36,080 nucleotides of DNA from Opitutia bacterium (GCA_009928955.1 SABN01000023.1:1-36080); one strand, 5' to 3'; shown: positions 22,945 to 31,068, counted from the stretch's first letter. The notes: generated from the sequence alone by a model not told the origin. Translations and numbers: made by a program.

Positions 22945-23352
22945 TTATTTCCCCGCCGTTCCGCCCACCAGAATCACTTGGAAGAACACCAGGCGACCCT
23001 GGAAATCCACGGACAGCGTGGCTTTGCTGTTCCCGTCCGTGGCCAGAATGGGCTCCGCCAGCGGCAGGAACGGTCCCGCCACGCTGTCGGACAAGGCGAT
23101 CCGGTAGTAGCGCCCGGCCACGCTGTCCCAGCCCAGTTCGAGCCCATCCGGCATCGGGCTCGCGGACTGGATCCGCAGCACGGAGTCCGCCTGGTTCGGA
23201 TCGGTCCAGGCCAGGAACTCCTGTCCGTTGGTCAGTCCATCGCCATCCGCATCGGCCGCCGGCCCGCTGGTCGCGGGATCCGCCAGCTCTTCCGGCGTGA
23301 AGTGCACGGCGGCCCAGTCGGCATAGGTGCGCCCGGGACCGTCCACGGTCAA
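22945..23352 (-). pseudogene. Tail fragment of a secreted protein (thrombospondin type 3 motif)
   Basis: About 135 residues from a TTG at 23352; the frame stays open to near the gpx stop. It lacks a signal peptide. The sequence has the form of C-terminal regions of PVC-group exported proteins: YADWAAVHFTPEELADP, a calcium-binding-like DADGDGLTNGQEFLAWTDP, and a final beta domain with GRYYRIALSDSVAGPF and FFQVILVGG. With no proper start and no exported N-terminus it is probably the remnant of a larger gene; a small translated protein cannot be excluded. It lies 49 bases downstream of gpx on the same strand. Confidence 0.5.
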
Positions 23353-23401
23353 CAGATACGGCCCTACCTGTCCCCCCCGCCCCGATCCGTTGGGCTGCGG
23401 C

Positions 23402-23974
23402 TCAATCCGAGGTCTGGAGCGCTTGCTCGACCGCCGCGACCAGTTCCTGGTCTTCGGGCGTCGTGCGGCTGCCGTAGCGGGCCAAGACCGCGCCGTTCCG
23501 CCCGATGAGAAACTTGTTGAAGTTCCAGGAAATGGCGCCGCCGGATTCCGCGTGGAGCTTCTTGTCGGTCAGATGGGCATACAGCGGATGGATGTCCTTC
23601 CCCTTGACCGAAATCTTCGCGAACATCGGAAACGTCACCCCGTAGGTCAGCGTGCAGAAGCTCTTGATCTCCGCTTCCGTGCCCGGCTCCTGCCCCATGA
23701 AGTTGTTCGCCGGAAAGCCCAGCACGACCAGCCCCTTGTCCGCATAGGCCTGGTACAGCTTCTCCAGCCCCGCATATTGCTGGGTGAACCCGCACTTGCT
23801 GGCCACGTTCACCACCAGCAGCACCTTGCCCCGGTAGTCCGACAGGTTCACGCTCTGGCCGTCGATGCCCTTCACCGTGAAATCATGGATGCTCTTCATG
23901 GGTTCCTCTCCGCGAACGCCGACGCACAGTCCGATCCACCCCGCCACCATTCCCATCCACAGCCATTTTTTCAT
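23402..23974 (-). CDS. Secreted glutathione-peroxidase-family protein
   Basis: 190 residues with an N-terminal signal peptide (MKKWLWMGMVAGWIGLCVGV), so it should act in the periplasm. Catalytic residues are in place: C61 in NVASKCGFT (cysteine, not selenocysteine), Q95 in NNFMGQEP, and W150-N151 in ISWNFNKF. A second cysteine at 107 (SFCTLTYG) may resolve the sulfenic acid with thioredoxin as reductant, as in many bacterial members (inference). The start is supported by AAAAGAGG and a promoter upstream. It removes peroxides; DsbD and the thioredoxin-fold lipoprotein elsewhere in this window could supply electrons. Confidence 0.92.
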   Translation of the reverse strand: MKKWLWMGMVAGWIGLCVGVRGEEPMKSIHDFTVKGIDGQSVNLSDYRGKVLLVVNVASKCGFTQQYAGLEKLYQAYADKGLVVLGFPANNFMGQEPGTEAEIKSFCTLTYGVTFPMFAKISVKGKDIHPLYAHLTDKKLHAESGGAISWNFNKFLIGRNGAVLARYGSRTTPEDQELVAAVEQALQTSD

Positions 23975-23996
23975 CGGCGCCTCTTTTCAATCCGGA

Positions 23997-24025
23997 ACCC
24001 TACCGCCCCTCGGTCCGCTTCGCAA
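23997..24025 (-). promoter_or_regulatory. Sigma70-like promoter for the peroxidase gene
   Basis: On the minus strand TTGCGA (24025-24020), exactly 17 bp, TAGGGT (24002-23997). The start would fall about 17 bases before the ATG at 23974. Confidence 0.5.
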
Positions 24026-24069
24026 CCCGCCCCCCTCGTTTGGCCGAGGATGATTTCCGGATCCGCGGA

Positions 24070-24693
24070 TCAACCGCGGATCGCGCCGGCGGCCGCCGCC
24101 GCGAGCGCGGCCCGGCCGATGGGCCCCTCGCGCAAGAGTTCCACCGCCCCGTCCTTCACCCGCACCACCGTGCTGGCCATGCCGCCGGTCGCGGGTCCCG
24201 CATCCAGCGCCAGCGAGACATGCGGCGCCAGCGCGTCCCACGCTGCCTGCGCCGTGCGCGCCGGCGGATCGCCCGCGCGGTTGGCGCTGGTCACCGCCGG
24301 CAGGAATCCCAGTTCGCGCACCCACGCGAGCGCCACCGGGTGGTCCGGCACGCGGAATCCATCCCACCCCCCCCCCGCGTTGGGCAGCACCATCGTCAAC
24401 GGCCCCGGCCAGAACGCCGCCGCCAGCCGGCCGGCGATTTCCTCCACATGGATCCCCGCCCGGCGGACGGCCTCGATGCCATCGGCGAAAAACGCGATGC
24501 GTTTGGCTTCGTCCCGCCCCTTGGCCGCATAGAGCCGCGCCATCGCTTCCGTCGAATCCGCGCGCGCCGCCACCCCGTAGACCGTCTCGGTCGGAATGAT
24601 CGCCAGTTCCCCCGCGCGCACGGCCGCCGCCGCGCGGCGGATGGCCTCCGCCGTCGCCGGCAGGATGCCGGTCCGCTCAGGGCTTGCCGACAT
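24070..24693 (-). CDS. tsaC: L-threonylcarbamoyladenylate synthase (TsaC/Sua5 family)
   Basis: 207 residues, the short YrdC/TsaC form without the Sua5 C-terminal domain. Motifs are IIPTETVYGVAARADS, LYAAKGRDEAKRIAF, FWPGPLTMVLP and AVTSANRAGDPPA, with STVVRV near the end. It makes threonylcarbamoyl-AMP from threonine, bicarbonate and ATP for the t6A modification of tRNAs reading ANN codons. Its start overlaps the end of the S41-like gene by 17 bases, so the two are likely cotranscribed. Confidence 0.92.
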   Translation of the reverse strand: MSASPERTGILPATAEAIRRAAAAVRAGELAIIPTETVYGVAARADSTEAMARLYAAKGRDEAKRIAFFADGIEAVRRAGIHVEEIAGRLAAAFWPGPLTMVLPNAGGGWDGFRVPDHPVALAWVRELGFLPAVTSANRAGDPPARTAQAAWDALAPHVSLALDAGPATGGMASTVVRVKDGAVELLREGPIGRAALAAAAAGAIRG

Positions 24694-26008
24694 AGCCGAG
24701 CGCCTTCAGGCCCAGCAACACATCCGTCGCCCGCCGCAGATAGGTGTCGTTGCGCGTGCGGTCGCGCAGAGCCCGGTCTTCCTTCTCTTCCTCGGAAAGC
24801 GTCTTGCCCTTGCGCAGCACGGGCGCATCCGGCTCGTACACCGTCTCGTCCAGCGCCGCGGCGGTGATCGCCACGTCGGGCACCACGCCGCCCGCGCCCG
24901 AATACGTCGTGCCGTCGGCCGTTTTCAGCTGGCGCGTAGCCAGCAGCGCGTAGCGACCCGTGGAGAGCTTGTGCGGCTCGCGGATCAGCGGATCGCCGGA
25001 GGTCTCGCGGCCGATGATCATCGCGCCCTTCACGCCGCCGCCCAGCACCGCGGCGAGCAGCTCCGCCGCGCCCGTGGTCTCTTCGTCCACCAGCACCATC
25101 AGCGGAATCCGGAGGCGCGGCGCCTCTCCGGACGCGCCGGGACCGACGCCGAGAACTTCGCGGCCGTCCCGCTTCGAATATTCGTACAGCTTGCCGAAGC
25201 TTTTGACCGCAAATCCCATGGCGACCGTCCCGACCTCCTCTTCCGCCAGTCCGCCCGCGCCGCGCAGATCCAGGATCGCCCCGAATTTGCCGTCCGTCTG
25301 CCATTGCTCCAGCGTCGCCGCGATCTCCGCGCCCGCGCCGGGATGGATCCCCGCCGCCCGCATGTAGCCCATGCCCGCCGGCAGACTTTCCACGTCCGCC
25401 AGCGACGATTCCGTCTGGCGCACCCGTTCCACCGTGACGACGCGGCGGACCTCGTTCGTGGCGAGCACGCCGATTTCCAGCGGGGCGTCGTCGCCTTCGG
25501 ACAGCCGCTCGCGCACGAATTTCTGGGCCGTTCCATCCAGGAGTTCGAGTGGGCCCACCTTCTGGATGAACTCGCCGGGCAGGATGCCTGCGGCCGCTGC
25601 GGGCGAATCCGCCCGCACCGCCGCCACCCGGGGCAGGCCGTCCGTCGCCGCCACCGTCAAGCCCGCGTCCCACTCCCGCTCGGAAGCCCGCTGGGTCCGC
25701 GCCGTTAGTTCCGCTTCGTCGAGGAACGTCGCCGTGGGCTCGCTGGCGCGGATCAGCGCTTCCAGCAGCGCCGCCTTCGCCGTCCCGTTGGACGGCGCCA
25801 GGCGGTTCGCCTCCAGCAGCCGCGCGCCTTCCGCGACGACCTCGCACAAGCCCTGCGCCCATTCCGCCGTCGCTGCGGCCGCCGGCGCCTCCCCGGCGGC
25901 CCCAGCCGCCGGGTCGACGCCGGTTGAAGTCACTTGCGCCATCGCATGAAACGCCATCCACATCCCGGCGGCGCCAGCCGCCATCCCCGTCTTCAGTGTC
26001 CGTTTCAT
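24677..26008 (-). CDS. S41 C-terminal-processing-protease homolog, probably inactive
   Basis: 443 residues with a signal peptide (to about residue 24). A helical region is followed by a PDZ domain (~110-195, around RVAAVRADSPAAAAGILPGEFIQKV) and an S41 core (~205-420), including GAILDLRGAGG and IPLMVLVDEETTGAAELLAAVL. In active CtpA/Prc proteins the latter reads about GSASASE with a catalytic serine, and a catalytic lysine follows in a TFGKG-like motif. Here these positions are TTGAAE (G313) and RETSGDP (D339), so both catalytic residues appear lost. It may be a scaffold or adaptor. It begins 20 bases after the omptin stop. Confidence 0.85.
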   Translation of the reverse strand: MKRTLKTGMAAGAAGMWMAFHAMAQVTSTGVDPAAGAAGEAPAAAATAEWAQGLCEVVAEGARLLEANRLAPSNGTAKAALLEALIRASEPTATFLDEAELTARTQRASEREWDAGLTVAATDGLPRVAAVRADSPAAAAGILPGEFIQKVGPLELLDGTAQKFVRERLSEGDDAPLEIGVLATNEVRRVVTVERVRQTESSLADVESLPAGMGYMRAAGIHPGAGAEIAATLEQWQTDGKFGAILDLRGAGGLAEEEVGTVAMGFAVKSFGKLYEYSKRDGREVLGVGPGASGEAPRLRIPLMVLVDEETTGAAELLAAVLGGGVKGAMIIGRETSGDPLIREPHKLSTGRYALLATRQLKTADGTTYSGAGGVVPDVAITAAALDETVYEPDAPVLRKGKTLSEEEKEDRALRDRTRNDTYLRRATDVLLGLKALGYVGKP

Positions 26009-26028
26009 GCGAGGGCCTTTCCTGCGGA

Positions 26029-26991
26029 TCAGAACCGGATTCCGCCACCGAGCGAGAGGAGCAGATAATTGTTCTCGATGCCGGCCACGTCCGAGTCTCC
26101 GCCGGTCTCCCCGGTCACCACGTTGCGCACCTCCATGTCGCCGATGATCAGGTCGATCTGCTGATAGTCCAGCGCGGCGGATACGAACGCGCCATTGAAA
26201 AAGCCTTGCGTGAAGGCATAGCGGGCCTCCAGGCCGAAACCCAGCATGTCTCCGCCCTCGAAGCTTTCCTTGAAATGCAGGTCCCGGGCCACGTGTTCAT
26301 CCCAGTCCGTCGCCGCCACGATCGGACTGTAGGTCAAATAGCCGGAGAAAGTGAAGTTTCCCATCGTCCAGTCCGCGCTCGCGCCCAGATACGGCATCCG
26401 GAATTCCTGCTCGTAGTTGATCATGTTGTCGCCGTACAGATCCTGCGGGACATATCCATAATCCGGATAGAGCAGATAGACGCCCCGATCCTCCCACGTC
26501 CAGCCATCCTGCTTGTAGCCGGCGAACACGCGCGCCGTCAGGTCGTTCCACGTCACCAGATCCCACGCCACGTTCAGGTCCAGGATGTATCCCGCCGTCA
26601 CGTCCGCCTCCGACAGCGAATAGTGCGTCCAGTCCGAAAACCCGGGGTTCAGCCAGTCATAGTCGTCCATCTCGCCGCTGCCTTCCGTCAAGGCGATCCA
26701 CAGGCCGCCGTTGAGCGTCAACTTGTCCATCAGGCGGACCGACAGGCTGCCGCCCCCCATCACGATGCTCTTCAGATCCCAGTCCAGACGGCTCAACTGC
26801 CGGCGGCTGCCCGTAACATAGTCATACACATGCTCGTTCGCCTCGCCGTTCAACAGGCCCAGCGACGCCTGCGCCGCGAATGGAATGCCCGCCCCTTCCT
26901 TCGGACCCGCGATCGCCGCCGCTTGAAAGGCCGCCCAGGTCGAAAGAGGCAAAAACACCAGCGCCAGCAGAACCAAGATCAGCTTTCTCAT
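26029..26991 (-). CDS. Omptin-family outer-membrane protease
   Basis: 320 residues from ATG 26991, with AAGGAG (27006-27001) nine bases upstream. A signal peptide (MRKLILVLLALVFLPLSTWA) precedes a ten-strand-barrel-like sequence ending in LSLGGGIRF, with the terminal phenylalanine of outer-membrane proteins. Alignment by eye to OmpT is good along the length. The catalytic set is kept: the aspartate pair in EMDDYDW (D110, D112; OmpT D83/D85) and the Asp-His pair in DWDEHV (D231, H233; OmpT D210/H212). Other shared parts are YEQEFRMPYLGASA and AGIENNYLLLSLG. Omptins cleave between basic residues at the cell surface and need LPS in known cases. Most known members are proteobacterial. Confidence 0.88.
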   Translation of the reverse strand: MRKLILVLLALVFLPLSTWAAFQAAAIAGPKEGAGIPFAAQASLGLLNGEANEHVYDYVTGSRRQLSRLDWDLKSIVMGGGSLSVRLMDKLTLNGGLWIALTEGSGEMDDYDWLNPGFSDWTHYSLSEADVTAGYILDLNVAWDLVTWNDLTARVFAGYKQDGWTWEDRGVYLLYPDYGYVPQDLYGDNMINYEQEFRMPYLGASADWTMGNFTFSGYLTYSPIVAATDWDEHVARDLHFKESFEGGDMLGFGLEARYAFTQGFFNGAFVSAALDYQQIDLIIGDMEVRNVVTGETGGDSDVAGIENNYLLLSLGGGIRF

Positions 26992-27057
26992 CACCCGTTT
27001 CTCCTTGTTGTGCAGACTCCGGTCAACCGTGGCGGCGGGAGCCATGACGCCGCATTC

Positions 27058-27072
27058 GACTGTTGGACAGTC
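27058..27072. promoter_or_regulatory. Small dyad between omptin and manA
   Basis: GACTGT-TGG-ACAGTC, a perfect 6-bp inverted repeat with a 3-bp spacer, in the divergent 211-bp gap. It could be an operator; nothing else supports this. Confidence 0.3.
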
Positions 27073-27164
27073 TGATATGCCCCCCTCAGGCCGTAAAGCA
27101 GAAAAACGGCGTCCCGCCCGATTTTCCGCCCGGCCTCCGCCCCGCCCCCGTTTGTTTCTTTTTC

Positions 27165-27193
27165 TTGTCCGCGAACCGGAGCCGAGGCACAAT
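27165..27193 (+). promoter_or_regulatory. Promoter-like boxes before manA
   Basis: TTGTCC (27165-27170), 17 bp, CACAAT (27188-27193), nine bases before ATG 27203 and without a Shine-Dalgarno. Confidence 0.35.
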
Positions 27194-27202
27194 CGTTCTT
27201 CA

Positions 27203-28201
27203 ATGGATTCGACCCTTCATATGCCGATCCTGCTCCAGCCCGTGTACAAAGAGTACATCTGGGGCGGCGACCGCCTCATCCACGAATTCCATCGCCGCCT
27301 CAACGCCGGCATCTATGCCGAAGCCTGGGAAATCGCCGACCACCCCGACGGACGCACCCGCATCATCAACGGCCCCGACGCCGGAGCCACCCTTTCCGAA
27401 GCCATCGCCCGCCGCGGCACCGAACTCCTCGGCAAGGGGCGCACGGACAAGTCTTTCCCCTTGCTCGTCAAGATCATTGACGCACGCGAAACCCTTTCCG
27501 TCCAAGTCCATCCCGACGACGCTTCGGCCGCCCGCGTCGGCGGCGAAGCCAAGAGCGAAATGTGGTATGTCCTCTCCGCCACCCCCGACGCCCACATCTA
27601 TTCCGGATTCCGTCCGGGCGTCACCCCCGCCGATTTCGAGAAAGCCCGCGCCGCCGGAACGATTCCCGCCCTCCTCCAGCGGTTTCCCGCGCGACCCGGC
27701 ATGATCTTCAACACCCCCGGCGGACGCGTCCACGCCATCGGCGCCGGGTGCCTCCTGCTCGAAGTGCAGCAGGACGCCAACACCACCTATCGCCTCTACG
27801 ACTGGGACCGCCTCGACCGGAACGGAAAGCCCCGCACCCTCCATCTGGAAAAAGCCCTCCAAGTCATCAATTGGAACCTCACCGGCAGTCCCGTGACTCC
27901 GATCCACCCTGAAATCCCCCAGCCCGCCGGCCACTCCGTCCGGCTCCTGCTCGATGATCCCCATTTCCACGTCGAGGAATGGCGCATCTCCGCTCCCTGC
28001 CAGATCGAGCACGATTCCCGCAGTTTCTTGATCCTGTTTCCCGTGAACGGCGACGTGCGCATCCGCACCCCGGGCCAGCCCGCCATGATTCTCCAGCACG
28101 GAACCACCTGCTTGCTCCCCGCCATCCTCAATTCCTTCACGCTCCAGCCCGCCAAGGCCGGCAACGGCCCCGTGCATCTCCTCGCCACCCGCCGGCCCTA
28201 G
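27203..28201 (+). CDS. manA: Class I mannose-6-phosphate isomerase
   Basis: 332 residues, the shorter bacterial type of cupin isomerase. The zinc site is visible: Q101 and H103 in VQVHPDD, E119 in KSEMWYVL and H177 in GGRVHAIG. Other landmarks are YIWGGDRL at the N-terminus and the DANTTYRLYDW stretch. It interconverts mannose-6-phosphate and fructose-6-phosphate, feeding GDP-mannose for surface glycans or mannose catabolism. ATG 27203 is chosen for the promoter spacing; ATG 27221 is a possible alternative. It is transcribed away from omptin. Confidence 0.93.
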   Translation: MDSTLHMPILLQPVYKEYIWGGDRLIHEFHRRLNAGIYAEAWEIADHPDGRTRIINGPDAGATLSEAIARRGTELLGKGRTDKSFPLLVKIIDARETLSVQVHPDDASAARVGGEAKSEMWYVLSATPDAHIYSGFRPGVTPADFEKARAAGTIPALLQRFPARPGMIFNTPGGRVHAIGAGCLLLEVQQDANTTYRLYDWDRLDRNGKPRTLHLEKALQVINWNLTGSPVTPIHPEIPQPAGHSVRLLLDDPHFHVEEWRISAPCQIEHDSRSFLILFPVNGDVRIRTPGQPAMILQHGTTCLLPAILNSFTLQPAKAGNGPVHLLATRRP

Positions 28202-28264
28202 CCGCGCAGACAAATGCGCACACCTGCGGTTTTCAGCCTTGTCCTCGCCGCATCATATTCCTTC

Positions 28265-28293
28265 TTGCTTATAAACTGCTGTATTTATAAATA
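28265..28293 (+). promoter_or_regulatory. Promoter overlapping the dyad of the winged-helix gene
   Basis: TTGCTT (28265-28270), 17 bp, TAAATA (28288-28293). The -10 box is inside the left arm of the large dyad, as expected for an autorepressed promoter. Confidence 0.5.
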
Positions 28294-28323
28294 TAGCCAC
28301 TGTGCTATATTTATAAATACAGC
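28278..28323. promoter_or_regulatory. 46-bp perfect dyad, likely operator of the regulator
   Basis: Two 20-bp arms (28278-28297 and 28304-28323) are exact reverse complements around the spacer CACTGT. Each arm contains its own palindrome ATTTATAAAT. It is strongly AT-rich, ends just before the ribosome binding site AAAGGAG (28328-28334), and covers the -10 box. Confidence 0.75.
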
Positions 28324-28338
28324 ACTTAAAGGAGTCCG

Positions 28339-28896
28339 ATGCGTAATCTCAACCCGACGCTGTGGCGCACCTGCCGGATGCTCTCCGGAACGACGCGCAT
28401 CCACCTGTTGCACTGTCTGGAAGAACGTTCCGGACGCAACGTGTCCGAGTTGGCCCGGGCGGTTGGCGTGGGGCTCTCCGCCGCCAGCCAGGAACTGCGG
28501 CGCATCCAATCGCGCGGCCTGCTCCAAGCGGAACGCCGGCAGGCTTCCCTGATCTATCGCTTCGGGGCCGATCCCCAAGTGCCTTCCGCCGCCCCTATCC
28601 TCAAAGCCCTTCACGCCGCGCTATCCACCCGCGGCCCCGAAGATGACGAGCGCATCCAAGCCATCGCCCATGGACTCGCCCATCCCAAGCGGATCGCCTT
28701 GCTCAAATCGCTCATGGACTCTCCGAAAAGCGCCTTCGCCCTGCAAAAGAATTTCCACCTGTCCTTCCGCACCATCGACCGCCACCTCCGGACCCTGCTG
28801 GAAAGCGGCCTCGTCCGCCGCGAAAACCGGACGCTCCACCCAATGCCGCCCACCCACCCCCTCGCCAAGGCCCTCCTCAAGCTCCTTCCGGCCTGA
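28339..28896 (+). CDS. Tandem winged-helix (ArsR-like) regulator
   Basis: 185 residues. It appears to be two winged-helix domains in one chain. The first (~10-80) has RIHLLHCLEE, NVSELARAVGVGLSAASQELRRIQSRGLL and a wing. The second (~105-180) has HPKRIALLKSLM, ALQKNFHLSFRTIDRHLRTLLESGLV and a wing. Classical ArsR proteins have one such domain and dimerise; this one may work as a pseudo-dimer on paired sites, matching the dyad of dyads upstream. No metal-binding CxC or similar motif is seen, so the signal is unknown. It may regulate itself and the downstream panE, 40 bases on, though panE also has its own promoter boxes. Confidence 0.8.
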   Translation: MRNLNPTLWRTCRMLSGTTRIHLLHCLEERSGRNVSELARAVGVGLSAASQELRRIQSRGLLQAERRQASLIYRFGADPQVPSAAPILKALHAALSTRGPEDDERIQAIAHGLAHPKRIALLKSLMDSPKSAFALQKNFHLSFRTIDRHLRTLLESGLVRRENRTLHPMPPTHPLAKALLKLLPA

Positions 28897-28901
28897 CCCG
28901 C

Positions 28902-28930
28902 TTGCGCCGCCGAACACCATCGACTACCCT
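28902..28930 (+). promoter_or_regulatory. Promoter directly before panE
   Basis: TTGCGC (28902-28907), 17 bp, TACCCT (28925-28930). The -10 ends six bases before ATG 28937 and there is no Shine-Dalgarno, so the mRNA is probably leaderless. Confidence 0.45.
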
Positions 28931-28936
28931 CCCGCC

Positions 28937-29863
28937 ATGAGTTCCGCCCATGCAACCCATCCGCCCATCCGTTCCGCCGCGCTGATCGGCCTCGGCGCCG
29001 TCGGCACGCTCTACGCCGCCCAGATCTCCGCTCGCGATCCCCGGTGCCTCCGCATCGTCGCCGATGCCGCCCGCATCGCCCGTTATCGCGCCGATCCGCC
29101 CTCCCTCAACGGCCGGCGCCTCGATCTGGTCTACGGCACGCCGGAGGAATCCGGCCCGCCGGCCGATCTGGTCCTCGTCGCCGTCAAATCCACCTCCCTC
29201 GCCGACGCCCTTCCCGCCATCGCCTCGCGCCTGGCCGAGCATACCCAGATTCTCCCGCTGCTCAACGGCATCACGGCGCAAGACGTCCTCGCCGACGCCT
29301 TCGGCGGACCCCGCGTCCTTTACGGCTTCGTCTACTGTTCGAGCGCCATGCGCACCGGCAACGCCGTCGTGCAGGGCGGCGGCGAAAAAATCGTCTTCGG
29401 CGAAGCGACCAACAGTCCCCCGTCCCCGCGCGTCCGGGCCGTCGCCGATTTCTTCGACCGCCTCGGCATCCGCCACGACGTCCCCGCCGACATGCGCGCC
29501 GCCCAATGGAAAAAGTTCATCCTCAACGTCGGCATCAACCAGGCCCAGGCCGTCCTGCGCGCGCCCTCCCGCGAAATCCAGCAAACCCCCGAAGCCCTGC
29601 GCTTTGCCCGTACCCTCATGGACGAAGCGGCCGCCGTCGGCGTGGCCCTCGGCATCGCCGGCGCGGCCGACGTCCCCGCCTGGGCCGAAGGCGTCATTCT
29701 CGGCGCCGCGCCCGAAAACAAAACGTCCATGCTCCAGGACGTCGAAGCCGGACGCGTCCCCGAAATCGACCTCTTCGCCGAAACCGTCTGCCGCCTCGGC
29801 AACCAATGCGGCATCCCCACCCCCGCCAACGAAATGGCCCTCCGCCTGCTGAAACCGGCTTGA
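28937..29863 (+). CDS. panE: 2-dehydropantoate 2-reductase family protein
   Basis: 308 residues. Rossmann motif GLGAVG (18-23), then LVLVAVKSTSLADAL, LLNGITAQDVL and the C-terminal-domain motif QWKKFILNVGINQ with the conserved lysine. This is the ApbA/PanE ketopantoate reductase family, which uses NADPH to make pantoate for coenzyme A. Paralogs with other substrates are common, so the gene name is probable, not certain. The frame is open further upstream inside the regulator gene; ATG 28937 fits the promoter and the family N-terminus. Confidence 0.85.
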   Translation: MSSAHATHPPIRSAALIGLGAVGTLYAAQISARDPRCLRIVADAARIARYRADPPSLNGRRLDLVYGTPEESGPPADLVLVAVKSTSLADALPAIASRLAEHTQILPLLNGITAQDVLADAFGGPRVLYGFVYCSSAMRTGNAVVQGGGEKIVFGEATNSPPSPRVRAVADFFDRLGIRHDVPADMRAAQWKKFILNVGINQAQAVLRAPSREIQQTPEALRFARTLMDEAAAVGVALGIAGAADVPAWAEGVILGAAPENKTSMLQDVEAGRVPEIDLFAETVCRLGNQCGIPTPANEMALRLLKPA

Positions 29864-29928
29864 AAGCCAAATTCATAGCCGACACGGGGGGCGGCCCTTC
29901 ACAAAGCCATTATCCCAGGATTCCGGAT

Positions 29929-31068
29929 CTACTCGTTGACGTGCACGACGGTCGCCGGCGGAAAGCCGTTGAACCACGTCGACGACGCGTGGCTGTAGGC
30001 GCCGATGTTCTCGCTGTAGACCAGATCGCCGATCTCCAGATCCGGCAATTCTTCCGATAGGCCGATCGTATCCAGCGCGTCGCACGTGGGCCCGAATACC
30101 GCGCACAGCTGCGTCGGCCCCTTCTTGAACGCCTTCACCGGATAGGTGCAGTGGTCGAAGATGATCCCCGAATACGTGTGGTACACGCCGTCGTTGATGT
30201 AGTAGCACCGCTTGCCGTCGCGGTCGGCCTTGCCGATGACCTCGGCCACCAGCGTGCAGGCCGTCGCCACCAGGAAGCGCCCGGGCTCCGCCAGGATCGC
30301 CACGTCCTTCGGGAACAGCCGCTTGCACTCGGCGTTGATCACCTTCGCCAGCTCCTTGAGCGGCTTCACGTTCGCATCGTAGGGCGCCGGGAACCCGCCG
30401 CCGATGTCGAGCTGCTTCATGTCCTTGAAGCCCCGCAGCCGCGCTTCCTTGAAGATGCCCGCCGCCAGGTTCAGCGCCTGCACGTAGTTCTGGAAGTTCG
30501 TCGTCTGGCTGCCCACGTGGAAGCTCAGCCCCTCGACCACCAGCCCCGCCGCGTGCGTCTGCTCGATCAGGTCCACCGCCCGCCCGGGATCGGCGCCGAA
30601 CTTCGACGACAGCTCCACCATCGCCCCGGTGTTCGGCACCTTGATCCGCAGCACCATGCCCGCGTGCGGCGCGTACTTCTTCACCTTGCGGATCTCCTCC
30701 GCGTTGTCGAAGGTCACCAGCGGCTTGTACGGCTCCAGCTCCAGCAGCGTCTCCTTCGCCTTGATCGGATGGGCGTAGATGATCTTGTCCCAGATGAAGT
30801 CCTGGCGCGCCTTCGGCGACAGGCCCTCGATGTTCGCATGCACCGTCCGGAATTCGGCGATGGAGGCCACGTCGAAGCTCGCGCCGGCCTTGTACAGCGT
30901 CCGCACGATCTCCGGCATCGAATTCGCCTTCACCGCGAAGTACGGCTGCACCCGCGGCAGATACCGCTTGAACTCCGCCAGGTTCTTCCGCAACTGCTCG
31001 TGGTCCACCACGAACAGCGGCGTCCCGCATTCCTTCGCCAGTTTCTTCAGCCGCGCCTGCGTGACCAT
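29929..31068 (-). CDS. Ornithine (or lysine/ornithine) decarboxylase, fold III
   Basis: 379 residues. PLP-lysine K47 in YFAVKAN, HVGSQ (184-188), the phosphate-binding DIGGGF (221-226) and EPGR (261-264). The substrate-side motif FGPTCDALD with C329 and D330 is typical of ornithine decarboxylases and not of diaminopimelate decarboxylase. The length fits the bacterial fold-III group related to eukaryotic ODC. It would make putrescine (or cadaverine). It lies 39 bases downstream of homospermidine synthase on the same strand, which uses putrescine, so ornithine is the likelier substrate. It faces panE across 65 bases without an evident terminator. Confidence 0.9.
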   Translation of the reverse strand: MVTQARLKKLAKECGTPLFVVDHEQLRKNLAEFKRYLPRVQPYFAVKANSMPEIVRTLYKAGASFDVASIAEFRTVHANIEGLSPKARQDFIWDKIIYAHPIKAKETLLELEPYKPLVTFDNAEEIRKVKKYAPHAGMVLRIKVPNTGAMVELSSKFGADPGRAVDLIEQTHAAGLVVEGLSFHVGSQTTNFQNYVQALNLAAGIFKEARLRGFKDMKQLDIGGGFPAPYDANVKPLKELAKVINAECKRLFPKDVAILAEPGRFLVATACTLVAEVIGKADRDGKRCYYINDGVYHTYSGIIFDHCTYPVKAFKKGPTQLCAVFGPTCDALDTIGLSEELPDLEIGDLVYSENIGAYSHASSTWFNGFPPATVVHVNE

